NCBI GenBank assembly: GCA_003643975.1
Contig: QNAR01000010.1
Coordinates: forward strand, 1 to 20,675
Length of the DNA: 20,675 nt
Direction of reading: 5' to 3'
From: Thermotogae bacterium
GTDB lineage: Bacteria > Thermotogota > Thermotogae > Petrotogales > Kosmotogaceae
Positions 6,375 to 14,296 of this stretch are shown here, piece by piece. The notes below the pieces were generated by a model. The model was not told the origin of the DNA, searched no databases, and saw nothing but the letters and a program-made list of their open reading frames with translations. The position numbers and the translations under genes are program-made. Positions within the stretch are counted from its first letter, which is position 1. The number at the start of each line of letters is the position of its first letter.

Positions 6375-7922
6375 TCAATTATACCTTTTGTCTCTTGAAT
6401 CGCTTTCATAGGCTTTTAAATATTCAAAAACCTTTCCGTAGTTAGCCGCTATCGCACTCGCCGAAAGGGTGGCTTCATATTTATCGGTTAATTCTGCAGC
6501 TTTGCCCATAAAATAACTGCCGAGTACCAAAGCTTCTAAAGGAGCCAGTCCCTGAGCTGAAAGCCCTGCAATTGTTCCCGAAAGTAAATCACCGCTGCCA
6601 CCTTTGGCCAGACCAGTATTCCCTGTATTGTTCAGCCAAATACCACCGGATTTATCTGCAATAATGGAGACTGCCCCTTTCAGTGTGAGCTGCAATTCCA
6701 TTTCCATAGCGAAAGATTTTACGGTATCCATGTTGTTGACCACTTCTTCAATGGGCTTTTTAGTTAACCTGGAAAATTCGCCAGGGTGAGGGGTAAGAAT
6801 GAAATTCCCTTTCCTTTTTATTGTTTCAGGTACTCTGCTGACTGCGTACAATGCATCAGCATCAACGATCACAGCCCCAAGGCTCTTTAGCCTTTTGCTT
6901 GACAACAGTTCCTTTACAAAGTCAATAGTTTCATCCGCTCTGCCTATTCCCGGTCCAACAACAAGAGCATCGACCTTGTCAAGTAAGGCGATAAGCGCAT
7001 CTACATCCTCAGGCGTTAAAACAACCGATTTTGAAGCGATACAAATCGCCTCTGGCAAGTTGTTACGCACAATCTCCTGTGCCTCCCTTGGCGTAAAGGT
7101 ATATACAATGCCCGCCCCGATTTTCATACTGCCAAGTGCTGCCAAAAGTGCTGCCCCCGTGTAGTCAGAGCTCCCGCCTACAATGCATACTTTTCCAAAA
7201 GTCCCTTTGTGCCCCCAAGGAATCCTTTCGGGAAGAAGAGCTTTCGCAAGTTGATCATCCACAAGCTCAATATTTGACAAATCTTCGACGAGTCTTTCGG
7301 GAAAGCCAATTCTTGCAATATGAAGCGTTCCAGTATAAACGCACCCGGGAAAGAAAAAATGGCCAGGCTTGCCAGCGCCAAAAGTCACAGTGACATTGGC
7401 CTTAAATGCGATTGGGTTAATGGAACCATTGGTGCCATCAACACCAGAAGGTATGTCCACGGCAACTTTAATCGCAGACAAAGCGTTCACATATTCTATT
7501 AGGTCAATCATTTCAGCGCTAAGACTTCCTTTAAAGCCTACCCCAAATAATCCATCCAAAATAAGGTCATGCTCACTTATGAAACTCCTGGTTTTTTTTG
7601 TGAGTTCGGTATATTTGTAAACCCTCCCACCAAAGGCTTTGAACAATCTGTAATTGAGCCTTGCTTCTTTGGTGACAGGCATTCCAAGGCTAAGAGCGCT
7701 AACTTCCAGACCCCTTGCTAACAACTTTCTTCCAGCAGCATAAGCATCACCACCGTTGTTACCTCGGCCACAAAGTAATAGTATCTTACGCGGGGAAAAG
7801 GAAAGCACCTGAAGTTCGACGGCAGCAGCAGCGCTCTCCATCAATAGTAGAGATGGCACACCTAATTCTTCTATGGTTTTTTTGTCTATCTCTTTCATTT
7901 TTTCAGGTAAAACCAGCTTCAT
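6375..7922 (-). CDS. nnr: Bifunctional NAD(P)H-hydrate epimerase / ADP-dependent dehydratase
   Basis: This repair enzyme converts damaged NADHX and NADPHX back to NAD(P)H. The N-terminal YjeF_N domain interconverts the R and S hydrates and the C-terminal YjeF-type kinase-fold domain dehydrates the S form using ADP. The 515-aa protein has the full two-domain layout. In the epimerase GRGNNGGD is at 52-59 and DIPSGVDG at 156-163. In the dehydratase GHKGTFGKV is at 237-245, GPGIGR at 323-328, TPHPGEF at 377-383, and the glycine-rich NTGNTGLAKGGSGD loop at 432-445. The ATG has a GGGGTGA ribosome binding site. The gene heads the leftward operon, 58 nt before rpoN, and is divergent from a secreted protein gene. 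Linkage to rpoN and thiN looks like housekeeping rather than a pathway. Confidence 0.96.
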   Translation of the reverse strand: MKLVLPEKMKEIDKKTIEELGVPSLLLMESAAAAVELQVLSFSPRKILLLCGRGNNGGDAYAAGRKLLARGLEVSALSLGMPVTKEARLNYRLFKAFGGRVYKYTELTKKTRSFISEHDLILDGLFGVGFKGSLSAEMIDLIEYVNALSAIKVAVDIPSGVDGTNGSINPIAFKANVTVTFGAGKPGHFFFPGCVYTGTLHIARIGFPERLVEDLSNIELVDDQLAKALLPERIPWGHKGTFGKVCIVGGSSDYTGAALLAALGSMKIGAGIVYTFTPREAQEIVRNNLPEAICIASKSVVLTPEDVDALIALLDKVDALVVGPGIGRADETIDFVKELLSSKRLKSLGAVIVDADALYAVSRVPETIKRKGNFILTPHPGEFSRLTKKPIEEVVNNMDTVKSFAMEMELQLTLKGAVSIIADKSGGIWLNNTGNTGLAKGGSGDLLSGTIAGLSAQGLAPLEALVLGSYFMGKAAELTDKYEATLSASAIAANYGKVFEYLKAYESDSRDKRYN

Positions 7923-7962
7923 TGAATCACCCCGGTATTATGATAACATCTCAAAATGGAAT

Positions 7963-7970
7963 GTTATAAT
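7963..7970 (+). promoter_or_regulatory. Extended -10 promoter for the secreted protein at 7992
   Basis: TGTTATAAT (7962-7970 with its flank) lies just before the AGGAGG ribosome binding site at 7979-7984. Transcription starting about 7 nt later would give a very short leader. No strong -35 is visible; the closest is GATAAC at 17-18 nt. Confidence 0.5.
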
Positions 7971-7991
7971 GATTCTTTAGGAGGCGATCGC

Positions 7992-8687
7992 TTGAAAAAG
8001 ATGTTGACAACACTTTTTATACTCTTTGTTATTACTGTTTTTTCGATAGAATTCGACCCTCTCGCCCTTTTTTTGGAAAGGCTCTCTCTTGAGAAACAGC
8101 TTTCCATAAAAGCATGTGTTGAATTTTCGCTGATTGATACTTCAGTTGCTACTGAAACAGAGATCAAATTTGGGCTTGGCGTGAATTTCATGACTTCCGA
8201 TTTTTCCGATTGGTACCTGGAAATCACTGAACCTGAGGAACTTTCTGGTATTGCTTTTGTGTTCCTCGAAAGAGAAAATGTTCTATTTAGCATTATTGAT
8301 GGGAAACCTTGGAAACAATACAGAACTATGGATGACTTCACTCTGCTGGGAAATTTCTTGACTGGATTTTTCAATGGCCTTACCGATCCAAAAAATTTCG
8401 ATTGGAAAAAAGAAGAAATATCAGGAAGTGTTTCTTATTTCCTCACTCCTAATGAATCCAGGCTAAGATTCATGGGATTGCTCCATGGAGGCGGTTATAT
8501 TCCAAACATAATGAAGATAACTGTCAGCTTTGAAATGGAATCTGGAAGATTCCCTCTTCCTAAGTCCATATTGCTTATGGACCGATTGGAAAGGGAAAGC
8601 GTAGAAATAGTTTTCAAAGAATTCAGCTTTGACGTTGCTAAAGATTTCGGTGCGCTCAGAAAAATTTACTACTCGACATTTCAGTGA
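7992..8687 (+). CDS. Exported protein of unknown function
   Basis: I do not recognise this 231-aa protein. The start is taken as TTG at 7992, because AGGAGG sits 7 nt before it and the resulting N-terminus (Lys-Lys followed by about 15 hydrophobic residues, ending VITVFS) is a normal signal peptide. The ATG at 7956 in the same frame would put 12 polar residues before the signal and has no ribosome binding site. The mature part is a series of amphipathic strands with many acidic and aromatic residues and no cysteines in a pattern. The general look (strand-rich, about 210 aa, periplasmic) resembles LolA-like lipoprotein carriers, but I see no decisive motif. It is transcribed away from nnr and ends 13 nt before a convergent secreted protein gene. 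Confidence 0.7.
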   Translation: MKKMLTTLFILFVITVFSIEFDPLALFLERLSLEKQLSIKACVEFSLIDTSVATETEIKFGLGVNFMTSDFSDWYLEITEPEELSGIAFVFLERENVLFSIIDGKPWKQYRTMDDFTLLGNFLTGFFNGLTDPKNFDWKKEEISGSVSYFLTPNESRLRFMGLLHGGGYIPNIMKITVSFEMESGRFPLPKSILLMDRLERESVEIVFKEFSFDVAKDFGALRKIYYSTFQ

Positions 8688-8700
8688 ATTTGCTCTGAAT

Positions 8701-9654
8701 CTACGGTTCATAAATTAAAGGTTTAATGATGCAATTATACGTTCCATAAATTCTTGATTCTTCCGCCGTTGATAGATTTTTAAGATGAATTCCGGAATCG
8801 GTGATCGCTAATATAAACATTTCCTCTGTCCATGGGTCTTCAATGAGTTTTACCTTTCTCGGCTCTTCAACAAGATTAAACTGCTTGGCGAATTTTATGT
8901 TGCTATTGACGTCAAAAAGAAGCACCCTCTTGCCTTTAAAATCAGCAACGATCAGTTTTTCATTGCAGAAGTCAAGGGAATCAGCATATCCGATACCAAT
9001 GTTCTTTTCAACAATCAATTTGTCAGCATATATTTTGAGCACGATTAACCCTTTTAAACCAGAAGCTAAAAAAATTCTTCCCTTTTTGTCCACAAACATT
9101 TCTGAAGGTAAGAAATTAGAGGAGGTCTTGGGCAGTCCGTAACCTCCAAGCTTATCTACCTCTTCAAAATATCCATTGACCTTCTTATACAAATACAGCC
9201 CAAAACCATCGGTTGCAACAATGAGATAGTCTTTCCAAACTTCAATATCTACCACCCATCCATGTACAGGAACAACTTCAACAAACTTCAGAAAATCAGG
9301 TCTGAAGAATTTGTAGCGTAAAATGCCCCTGCTGCCATCAGCTACAAAAAGATCGAGAAATTCAATATTTATGGCGATATCCGTCACATCTCCGACACAC
9401 ATCGTATTACGCAATATAAGACCATCAGCCTCAAGAATGGAAAAGCCAAAATTTCTCATTGCTAGAAAAAGATAACTTCCCACTCTTACACCTGATTCAA
9501 CAAAGCTTATTGGAGAATCTAAAGCGATAGTCTGGTCATTTTCCACGGTGATCATTTTTACTCCTTCGATTCCCTTTCCAGCATATATTTCCAGGGCAAA
9601 TAGGCTATGAACGCTCAGCAATACAAAAAATAACAAAGTAAAAACTTTTTTCAT
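8701..9654 (-). CDS. Exported beta-propeller-like protein of unknown function
   Basis: A 317-aa protein with a signal peptide (MKKVFTLLFFVLLSVHSLFA, probable cleavage after Ala). The start is placed at the ATG at 9654, because GGGGGTGG is directly upstream. An earlier in-frame ATG at 9675 would put that ribosome binding site inside the gene. The body contains six or seven repeats of about 40 residues, built on a strand such as YLIVATDGFGLYLYK, LFVADGSRGILRYKF, RIFLASGLKGLIVLKI and KLIVADFKGKRVLLFD. This resembles LVIVD/NHL/YncE-type propellers. No catalytic residues can be named. It could be a surface or periplasmic binding protein. It is the only gene of its transcription unit and faces the unknown secreted gene at 7992-8687. 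Confidence 0.75.
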   Translation of the reverse strand: MKKVFTLLFFVLLSVHSLFALEIYAGKGIEGVKMITVENDQTIALDSPISFVESGVRVGSYLFLAMRNFGFSILEADGLILRNTMCVGDVTDIAINIEFLDLFVADGSRGILRYKFFRPDFLKFVEVVPVHGWVVDIEVWKDYLIVATDGFGLYLYKKVNGYFEEVDKLGGYGLPKTSSNFLPSEMFVDKKGRIFLASGLKGLIVLKIYADKLIVEKNIGIGYADSLDFCNEKLIVADFKGKRVLLFDVNSNIKFAKQFNLVEEPRKVKLIEDPWTEEMFILAITDSGIHLKNLSTAEESRIYGTYNCIIKPLIYEP

Positions 9655-9752
9655 GAGACCACCCCCTATAATCATATTAATCCGATAACAACCAGAAAGA
9701 GTTTAAAGTGCATTAACTATGAACCCAGTTGCAGTTAAATGAAACGAAGAAG

Positions 9753-10481
9753 CTAACGGGAAGACTTGCAAATGAGACTGTTTTTTGACAGTTCAAAGTG
9801 CATTTCAGAAATCTTCAACGGAAAGCTATTATCACTGTGGTGTTCCATAGGTATGAACACAGCATCAATCGATTTTTTACAGAGAAGATCTCTTTCTGTG
9901 GTTTTCTCGCAGGTGATAACCGGAGTGTACAGGGCGTTTATAAAAACAGGTGAAACCAAGATCCCCCCCACTTTCAACTGTCTGAACCAGAATGGGGAAA
10001 TATCCGAGGGAGCTACCATCGAGATAATCCTATCAAAGGGAGCATGTAATATGCATCCGTTGTAGCCATCACCGGAATGAACTTCTACGTTGCGAAGGTC
10101 ATACTTTTTGAAGTTTTTAAGAGCAGTGTCAACTAAAGAGGGAAGCCACTCAACACCAATAATGTAGGAATCCATATAGGCAGCAGCCATTATAGCCGTT
10201 GCATAGCCTGTCCCGGTGCCTATATCAAGGACTTTAGACCCTTTCAAGATTTTCAACAATTTTATCATTTCTATGGCAAGAGAAGGTTGGGTAGAAGTGC
10301 TTAAAATTCTACCACCTTCTTCCCAACTGGGAAGAACTCGGTCATACTTTGCCAGATCCCGGTATTTTGGAAGAACAAAATCACGTCTATCAACTTTGCA
10401 CACTGCCTCATAAAGTTTTTTATCGTTGAGCACGCCCATAAACCGCAGCTCATCTGCTAAAGTTCTGAAAGAACCTGTCAT
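9753..10481 (-). CDS. pcm: Protein-L-isoaspartate O-methyltransferase
   Basis: This enzyme uses S-adenosylmethionine to methylate isoaspartyl residues in aged proteins, starting their repair, and is common in thermophiles. The 242-aa product has the family N-terminal signature DRRDFVLPKY at 31-40 and the STSTQPSLAIEM block at 61-72, corresponding to the usual TISQP block. SAM motif I is VLDIGTGTGYATA at 84-96. The post-I acidic residue is in GVEW and the later SGDGYNG block is at 136-142. The C-terminal tail after about 205 is poorly conserved. The ATG follows GGAGGTTTCTC. It lies 37 nt after two small membrane protein genes and probably shares their transcript. Confidence 0.93.
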   Translation of the reverse strand: MTGSFRTLADELRFMGVLNDKKLYEAVCKVDRRDFVLPKYRDLAKYDRVLPSWEEGGRILSTSTQPSLAIEMIKLLKILKGSKVLDIGTGTGYATAIMAAAYMDSYIIGVEWLPSLVDTALKNFKKYDLRNVEVHSGDGYNGCILHAPFDRIISMVAPSDISPFWFRQLKVGGILVSPVFINALYTPVITCEKTTERDLLCKKSIDAVFIPMEHHSDNSFPLKISEMHFELSKNSLICKSSR

Positions 10482-10518
10482 GAGAAACCTCCAAATTGTC
10501 TCATCATCTGTGAAAAAA

Positions 10519-10731
10519 TCATTTTTCTTTTCGCTCTTTCATTATTTCCAGTTTTGCAGCTATTGATGTTTTCAATAAATTAATGCCACCCACAAAAAGA
10601 ATAACAGCGCTTAGAAAAGAAAAAATAGCGCCCAAAAAATTCTCATGTGCTAAAAAATCGAAAGTATTGAAAAATGCATAACCGCCAGCAACAATAATAA
10701 TAAATCCAACTACATCATAGAAGATTGTCAA
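10519..10731 (-). CDS. Small two-span membrane protein, unknown function
   Basis: This 70-aa protein has two predicted membrane spans (about 4-23 and 32-53) and a positively charged C-terminal tail (LEIMKERKEK) that should face the cytoplasm. I do not recognise it. It overlaps the preceding larger membrane protein gene by 4 nt (ATGA), which supports it being a real, co-translated gene. It could be an accessory subunit of that protein. Confidence 0.65.
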   Translation of the reverse strand: MTIFYDVVGFIIIVAGGYAFFNTFDFLAHENFLGAIFSFLSAVILFVGGINLLKTSIAAKLEIMKERKEK

Positions 10732-11522
10732 AACAACTCACCTCCAGCATTGTTAAGGAGCTTCAGGTTTTCTTCAATGTTTCTGAATAGTATCGTGTTG
10801 AATTCTCCATATTGAGACTCAAACCATTTGAAAGCGCTATACATAACTAAAATCAATATCACCACCGCTAATAATCTTACTATGTTTTTAACATTCAAAG
10901 CTGTTGGCATTTTCAGCAACAATTTTGCCCTGGCCTCCTCAATCCCTTTCACCGGATCATCCAGCAACCTGGACGGATGCTTTTGGCCACCACGCATGTA
11001 GGGAACATAATAGCCTGCCATAAGCTGCTTTATCGTATAAGAACTCCAGATGCTTCGGGTAAGGCTTGAATTGATATAAACATTCATGATACCCACTATT
11101 ATGGCTATCGTTGCGCAGGAGAATACCAGAGCCAGCGGGGAAAATTCAAAAAAGAGCAATGTTGAAATGCTTATCACTCCAGTAATTGAAACTACAGCAA
11201 AAAGCAAATAGTGTTTTCTTTGACCCGCTTGCTCTTTCCCCTCCAATTCAAAACCAGAAAACTTTGACTTTATAAATAATTGCAGGAGATTGCCCGCTGC
11301 GGAGAGTAGCGGAAAGAAATAACCAACAGTCTGAGAGTGTTCCAAAAAGAACAATAGAATAAAACCCACAGAAAGAGCTATTGTTCGGACATATAGCCAC
11401 TTTTTCTTATAAATGGAGAGCAAAGAAAAAGCCAAAACAATTGTGGGCATAATATATTCTCCGGAAAAAAACTGATATACAGCCAGATAAAATAGCGGTG
11501 CATCCAATAGCAAAATAATCAC
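10728..11522 (-). CDS. Polytopic membrane protein, unknown function
   Basis: The 264-aa protein has about seven hydrophobic segments, at roughly 2-19, 24-37, 43-60, 66-84, 103-125, 128-150 and 212-231. A cytoplasmic-looking loop at about 151-210 contains GGQKHPSRLLDDP and EEARAKLLLKMP, and there is a soluble C-terminal tail. I cannot name a family. The start is GTG at 11522, 7 nt behind GGGAG. It is the first gene of an operon with the 70-aa membrane protein and pcm. The coupling to the small membrane gene suggests a two-component membrane assembly. Linkage to pcm may be only positional. Confidence 0.7.
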   Translation of the reverse strand: MIILLLDAPLFYLAVYQFFSGEYIMPTIVLAFSLLSIYKKKWLYVRTIALSVGFILLFFLEHSQTVGYFFPLLSAAGNLLQLFIKSKFSGFELEGKEQAGQRKHYLLFAVVSITGVISISTLLFFEFSPLALVFSCATIAIIVGIMNVYINSSLTRSIWSSYTIKQLMAGYYVPYMRGGQKHPSRLLDDPVKGIEEARAKLLLKMPTALNVKNIVRLLAVVILILVMYSAFKWFESQYGEFNTILFRNIEENLKLLNNAGGELF

Positions 11523-11783
11523 TGCTACACTCCCTCTTTTCCCTCTGTTACCCTTTGTTGATGATATATAATCTAAAAATCAAAATCGTTTCTTTATGGT
11601 GGATGACTTCAAGAAATAATCAAGAACAGAAATTTTTATGAACTACTTATTACCGATTCGATTGGGGTTTCAGTGTAATTTATTATATAACATTTGCTCT
11701 TAATGAATACATAGTACAATCTGCTGTGACAACAAAGCTGAGTAATCAAAGAGCGTTAAGATAAGAACAGAGGAGGTGTTTAT
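11523..11783. other. Divergent intergenic region before the barrel-like gene array
   Basis: This 261-nt A+T-rich gap separates leftward and rightward units. I see several TATAAT-like hexamers, for example TATATA near 11682 and TACAAT near 11715 on the plus strand, but none with a good -35. AAGAACAGA occurs twice (near 11622 and 11764). No gene or RNA is evident. Confidence 0.4.
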
Positions 11784-12296
11784 GTGAAAAAGGTCATTTT
11801 GGTTTCTCTGGTTGTTTTCGTAGCTGTACTCATTTTTGGAGAGCTTTCCCTTGGAATTAATAGCCTTGTGCTGCCAAGTTATACTATTAACCCTGATGCA
11901 TCCCCTTCCATTGTTGTGATTGAAAGTGTTGATGCTAGGGTAGCTTTTGGTTTGTTCAGGGGAGGACTTACAACTCCATTCATGGCATTTGGCTATTCTG
12001 TCGAAGATGGGTTCAACTCTTTTATGATTCCACCTGGAGCCCTTTGGTACACCTATGTTGGTGGAAAACTCCCTTTTGGAAAGCTCTATGCAATCGCAGA
12101 TGTTGGTGTGCTGTTTTCTGTCTTCGAAGGGATTGTACCAAATCTGGCACTGTTAAGAATTGGCGCTGGTATGAAGCTTGGAAAACATGCTTTTTCTGAA
12201 GTCTCGGGCATAATATTGCTGCAAAATGAGCCGGATACTTTTGGTCAAGCATTAAGTGGAAAGATGTTCGACGTTGAAATTGGATATATCTTCTAA
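11784..12296 (+). CDS. Small exported beta-barrel-like protein, paralog 1 of 3
   Basis: A 170-aa exported protein of unknown function, first of a tandem family of three. The signal peptide is Lys-Lys plus a hydrophobic run to about residue 19 (ending IFG). The mature part alternates hydrophobic/aromatic and Gly residues. It has the shared blocks VDARVAFGLFRGGLTTPF, PPGALWYTYVGGKLPFG, YAIADVGVL and LLRIGAGMKLGKH, and ends in GYIF with a C-terminal Phe. A terminal aromatic residue and strands of this length are typical of outer-membrane beta-barrels, so I infer an outer-membrane (toga) barrel of about eight strands. Translation most likely starts at GTG 11784, 7 nt after AGGAGG. An ATG two bases earlier runs straight into TGA. 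Confidence 0.75.
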   Translation: MKKVILVSLVVFVAVLIFGELSLGINSLVLPSYTINPDASPSIVVIESVDARVAFGLFRGGLTTPFMAFGYSVEDGFNSFMIPPGALWYTYVGGKLPFGKLYAIADVGVLFSVFEGIVPNLALLRIGAGMKLGKHAFSEVSGIILLQNEPDTFGQALSGKMFDVEIGYIF

Positions 12297-12317
12297 TTCA
12301 AATTAGCTGAAAAACTT

Positions 12318-12349
12318 AGCGAGTAAGTGCTATTTCCTCGTTATTTTTG
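12318..12349 (+). terminator. Weak hairpin terminator after paralog 1
   Basis: The stem TAGCGAG/CTCGTTA (7 bp including one G-U pair in RNA) has a 13-nt loop and is followed by TTTTTGTT, 22 nt past the stop codon. It is likely leaky, so read-through to the next paralog is possible. Confidence 0.5.
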
Positions 12350-12461
12350 TTAGAGAACCAAATTTATGTTCAAAAAAATATAAAAAAATGCATATCAACT
12401 CTCACCTGTGCACCAGGTTCAGTCTTGCAAAGCATATGATCTTATCGGAGGTGAGCTTGAT

Positions 12462-12974
12462 ATGAGAAGAATATTGTTGGGCATCATGATTGTTGCTTTT
12501 GGCATTACCGCTTTTGGAGCTTTTTCCGTGGGGCTAAATGGCTTAGGTGTTCTTATTACTTATAGTGAACTACCAAGCCCAGGAGTAATAATTGTTCCGG
12601 ATTTTTCAAACACTTTGATTATTTTAGGTAGTTTAGACTTTAGGGCTTCATTCAGTTGGCTACATGCTGGTTTGATGATGCCATTTGCGCAATACGCGAG
12701 AAACCTGGAAACCGGTGAACATGCTTTTTCACCTTTACCGTTTCAGATGATTTATCTTTATGCGGGCCTTCATCACAGTTTTAATAAACTGTATGTGCTA
12801 GCGGATGTTGGTATGACAGTGGTAGGACCATACACCGGACTACCGCTTTTAAGAGTAGGTGGAGGACTAAAACTCGGGAAACACTTTTTCCTTGAGGCAG
12901 GCTTTATGAAATGGCTGGTACCAGTTGATATATCATACAAAAATTTTGATGTGGAATTTGGATACGAATTCTAA
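12462..12974 (+). CDS. Small exported beta-barrel-like protein, paralog 2 of 3
   Basis: This is the most divergent member of the triplet, 170 aa from the ATG at 12462. That start is chosen because GGAGGTG ends 8 nt before it and it gives a clean signal peptide (MRRILLGIMIVAFGITAFG). An ATG 54 nt upstream would bury the ribosome binding site inside the gene. The protein keeps the family layout: FSVGLNGLG after the signal, LDFRASFSWLHAGLMMPF, YLYAGLHHSFNKLYVLADVG, LLRVGGGLKLGKHFFLEAG, and a C-terminal FDVEFGYEF ending in Phe. The conserved LLRxGxGxKLGxH block makes common origin with its neighbours clear. Function is unknown and an outer-membrane barrel is inferred. Confidence 0.75.
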   Translation: MRRILLGIMIVAFGITAFGAFSVGLNGLGVLITYSELPSPGVIIVPDFSNTLIILGSLDFRASFSWLHAGLMMPFAQYARNLETGEHAFSPLPFQMIYLYAGLHHSFNKLYVLADVGMTVVGPYTGLPLLRVGGGLKLGKHFFLEAGFMKWLVPVDISYKNFDVEFGYEF

Positions 12975-12994
12975 AAACATTTTGATTTTTCAGA

Positions 12995-13017
12995 AACATT
13001 TGGATGGTTCAAATGTT
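12995..13017. repeat. Perfect 8-bp hairpin between paralogs 2 and 3
   Basis: AACATTTG and CAAATGTT are perfect inverted repeats around a 7-nt loop, 21 nt after the paralog 2 stop codon. A mixed tail (GACTTATTTCC) follows rather than a T run. It may be a weak terminator, a transcript-stabilising stem or an operator for paralog 3. Confidence 0.4.
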
Positions 13018-13110
13018 GACTTATTTCCAAAAAAGTGTTGCACAAGTCCTGTATTTCCATTGTTTTTTTTCTTTCGGCGTGTAATATAAAGCCGAGGAGG
13101 TGATTGTACT

Positions 13111-13605
13111 ATGAAAAAGGTATTACTTAGTACTTTGGTCATCGTTGTAGCGGTATTGGCCTTTGGAAAATTTTCCCTTGGTGCAAATAGTCTTATAGCT
13201 GCAAGTTATGTGATCGATCCAAGTGCAACCCCCTTTGTGGGGGTCGTTGAAAGTATCGATGCTCGGGTTACACTTGGAATGTTTCATGGAGGCTTAATGA
13301 CCCCATTCATGATATTTGCTTTCTCATCTGATGTGGGATCTGACATGACTGCCTTTCCTCCAGGGCTTGTTTGGTATGCCTACGCTGGCGGGCACCTACC
13401 CTTTGGAAGAATGTATGCTATTGGCGATTTGGGAGTGTTAGTTTCTCTTGGTGGTGTATTACCTGATTTTGTCGTTCTAAGAGTTGGCGGCGGTATGAAA
13501 CTGGGAATGCATGGATTCGTCGAATTCACCACATTGGCAGCGCTTCAAGACATTGGAAACACCATTGGAAGATTGTTTACTCTAGAATTTGGCTACACGT
13601 TCTGA
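13111..13605 (+). CDS. Small exported beta-barrel-like protein, paralog 3 of 3
   Basis: A 164-aa protein very similar to paralog 1 along its whole length. It shares the signal peptide style (MKKVLLSTLVIVVAVLAFG), FSLGANSL, ESIDARVTLGMFHGGLMTPF, PPGLVWYAYAGGHLPFG, YAIGDLGVL, LLR-like VLRVGGGMKLGMH, and the closing LEFGYTF. The last residue is again Phe. It has the best ribosome binding site of the window (AGGAGGTGAT, 6 nt before the ATG), which suggests high expression. A possible promoter just upstream is TTGTTT, then 16 nt, then TAATAT (13082-13087). A strong terminator follows. Function is unknown; it is probably an abundant envelope protein. Confidence 0.78.
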   Translation: MKKVLLSTLVIVVAVLAFGKFSLGANSLIAASYVIDPSATPFVGVVESIDARVTLGMFHGGLMTPFMIFAFSSDVGSDMTAFPPGLVWYAYAGGHLPFGRMYAIGDLGVLVSLGGVLPDFVVLRVGGGMKLGMHGFVEFTTLAALQDIGNTIGRLFTLEFGYTF

Positions 13606-13621
13606 GGCTGAGGAGACTCAT

Positions 13622-13651
13622 AATAAAGAGGGGCAAATGCCCCTCTTTATT
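13622..13651. terminator. Strong bidirectional terminator between paralog 3 and xpt
   Basis: A perfect 13-bp stem (5' arm ending in GAGGGGC) has a 4-nt AAAT loop. The A/T-rich outer arms give U-rich 3' ends on both strands. It lies 16 nt past paralog 3 and 32 nt past the convergent xpt stop codon, so it serves both genes. Confidence 0.92.
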
Positions 13652-13683
13652 TGTGAGCAAAAACCCTTCTTTGGAAAATTCTC

Positions 13684-14283
13684 CTAATCTTCAAATTCTA
13701 CCTTGCCGTCGAGAGAGCGTATTTTTAGCAGGCTTATAACAGGTACATTAAAGTGAGACAGTCTTTTTCGTCCGTTTTCAAAAGTCTTTTCTATCACTCC
13801 GACTATACCCTTCAATTCAGCCCCTGCGTCCAGCACCATGTTTGCGACAGCTTCAATGGTCTTCCCGCTTGCCAGAAAATCATCTACGATAAGCACTTTA
13901 TCCTCAAGATTAAGCATTTCTCTAGAAAGGTATAGTTCAGTAATCCCGCCTTTTGTATGTGATGGAGCTTCAGCTTTGATGTAGTCACACATTGTAATGG
14001 GTCGCTTTTTACGAATGAAAATCAAGGGCGTCCCCAGATACAAGCTAGTAGACATTGCCGGAGCAATGCCAGAACTCTCAACAGTAATGATCTTTGTCAA
14101 TTCTATCTTTCCAAACTCTTCTACAATAGCCTTTCCAACATTTCGCATCAATTCAGGGTCTATCTGATGGTTTAAAAAGGTATCAACTTTTAAAATGCCA
14201 CCTTTAAGCACTCTCCCTTCTTCTTCAACGAGTTTTTTCAACAATTGTGCGCATCTTTCAATTGCATTCATCCGATCCATCAT
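13684..14283 (-). CDS. xpt: Xanthine phosphoribosyltransferase
   Basis: This cytoplasmic purine-salvage enzyme joins xanthine to PRPP to make XMP, the precursor of GMP. The 199-aa product matches the family length. It carries the diagnostic KVDTFLNHQID at 32-42 with PELM after it, ESSGIAPA at 69-76, the aromatic/basic block FIRKKRPITM, and the PRPP-binding VLIVDDFLASGKT at 130-142. The start is the ATG at 14283, 5 nt after GGAGG. In-frame ATGs at 14280 and 14271 are alternatives. It is a single-gene unit with a purine riboswitch in its leader and a shared terminator downstream, so it should be switched off by guanine-type purines. Confidence 0.94.
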   Translation of the reverse strand: MMDRMNAIERCAQLLKKLVEEEGRVLKGGILKVDTFLNHQIDPELMRNVGKAIVEEFGKIELTKIITVESSGIAPAMSTSLYLGTPLIFIRKKRPITMCDYIKAEAPSHTKGGITELYLSREMLNLEDKVLIVDDFLASGKTIEAVANMVLDAGAELKGIVGVIEKTFENGRKRLSHFNVPVISLLKIRSLDGKVEFED

Positions 14284-14296
14284 TATTACCTCCGAA

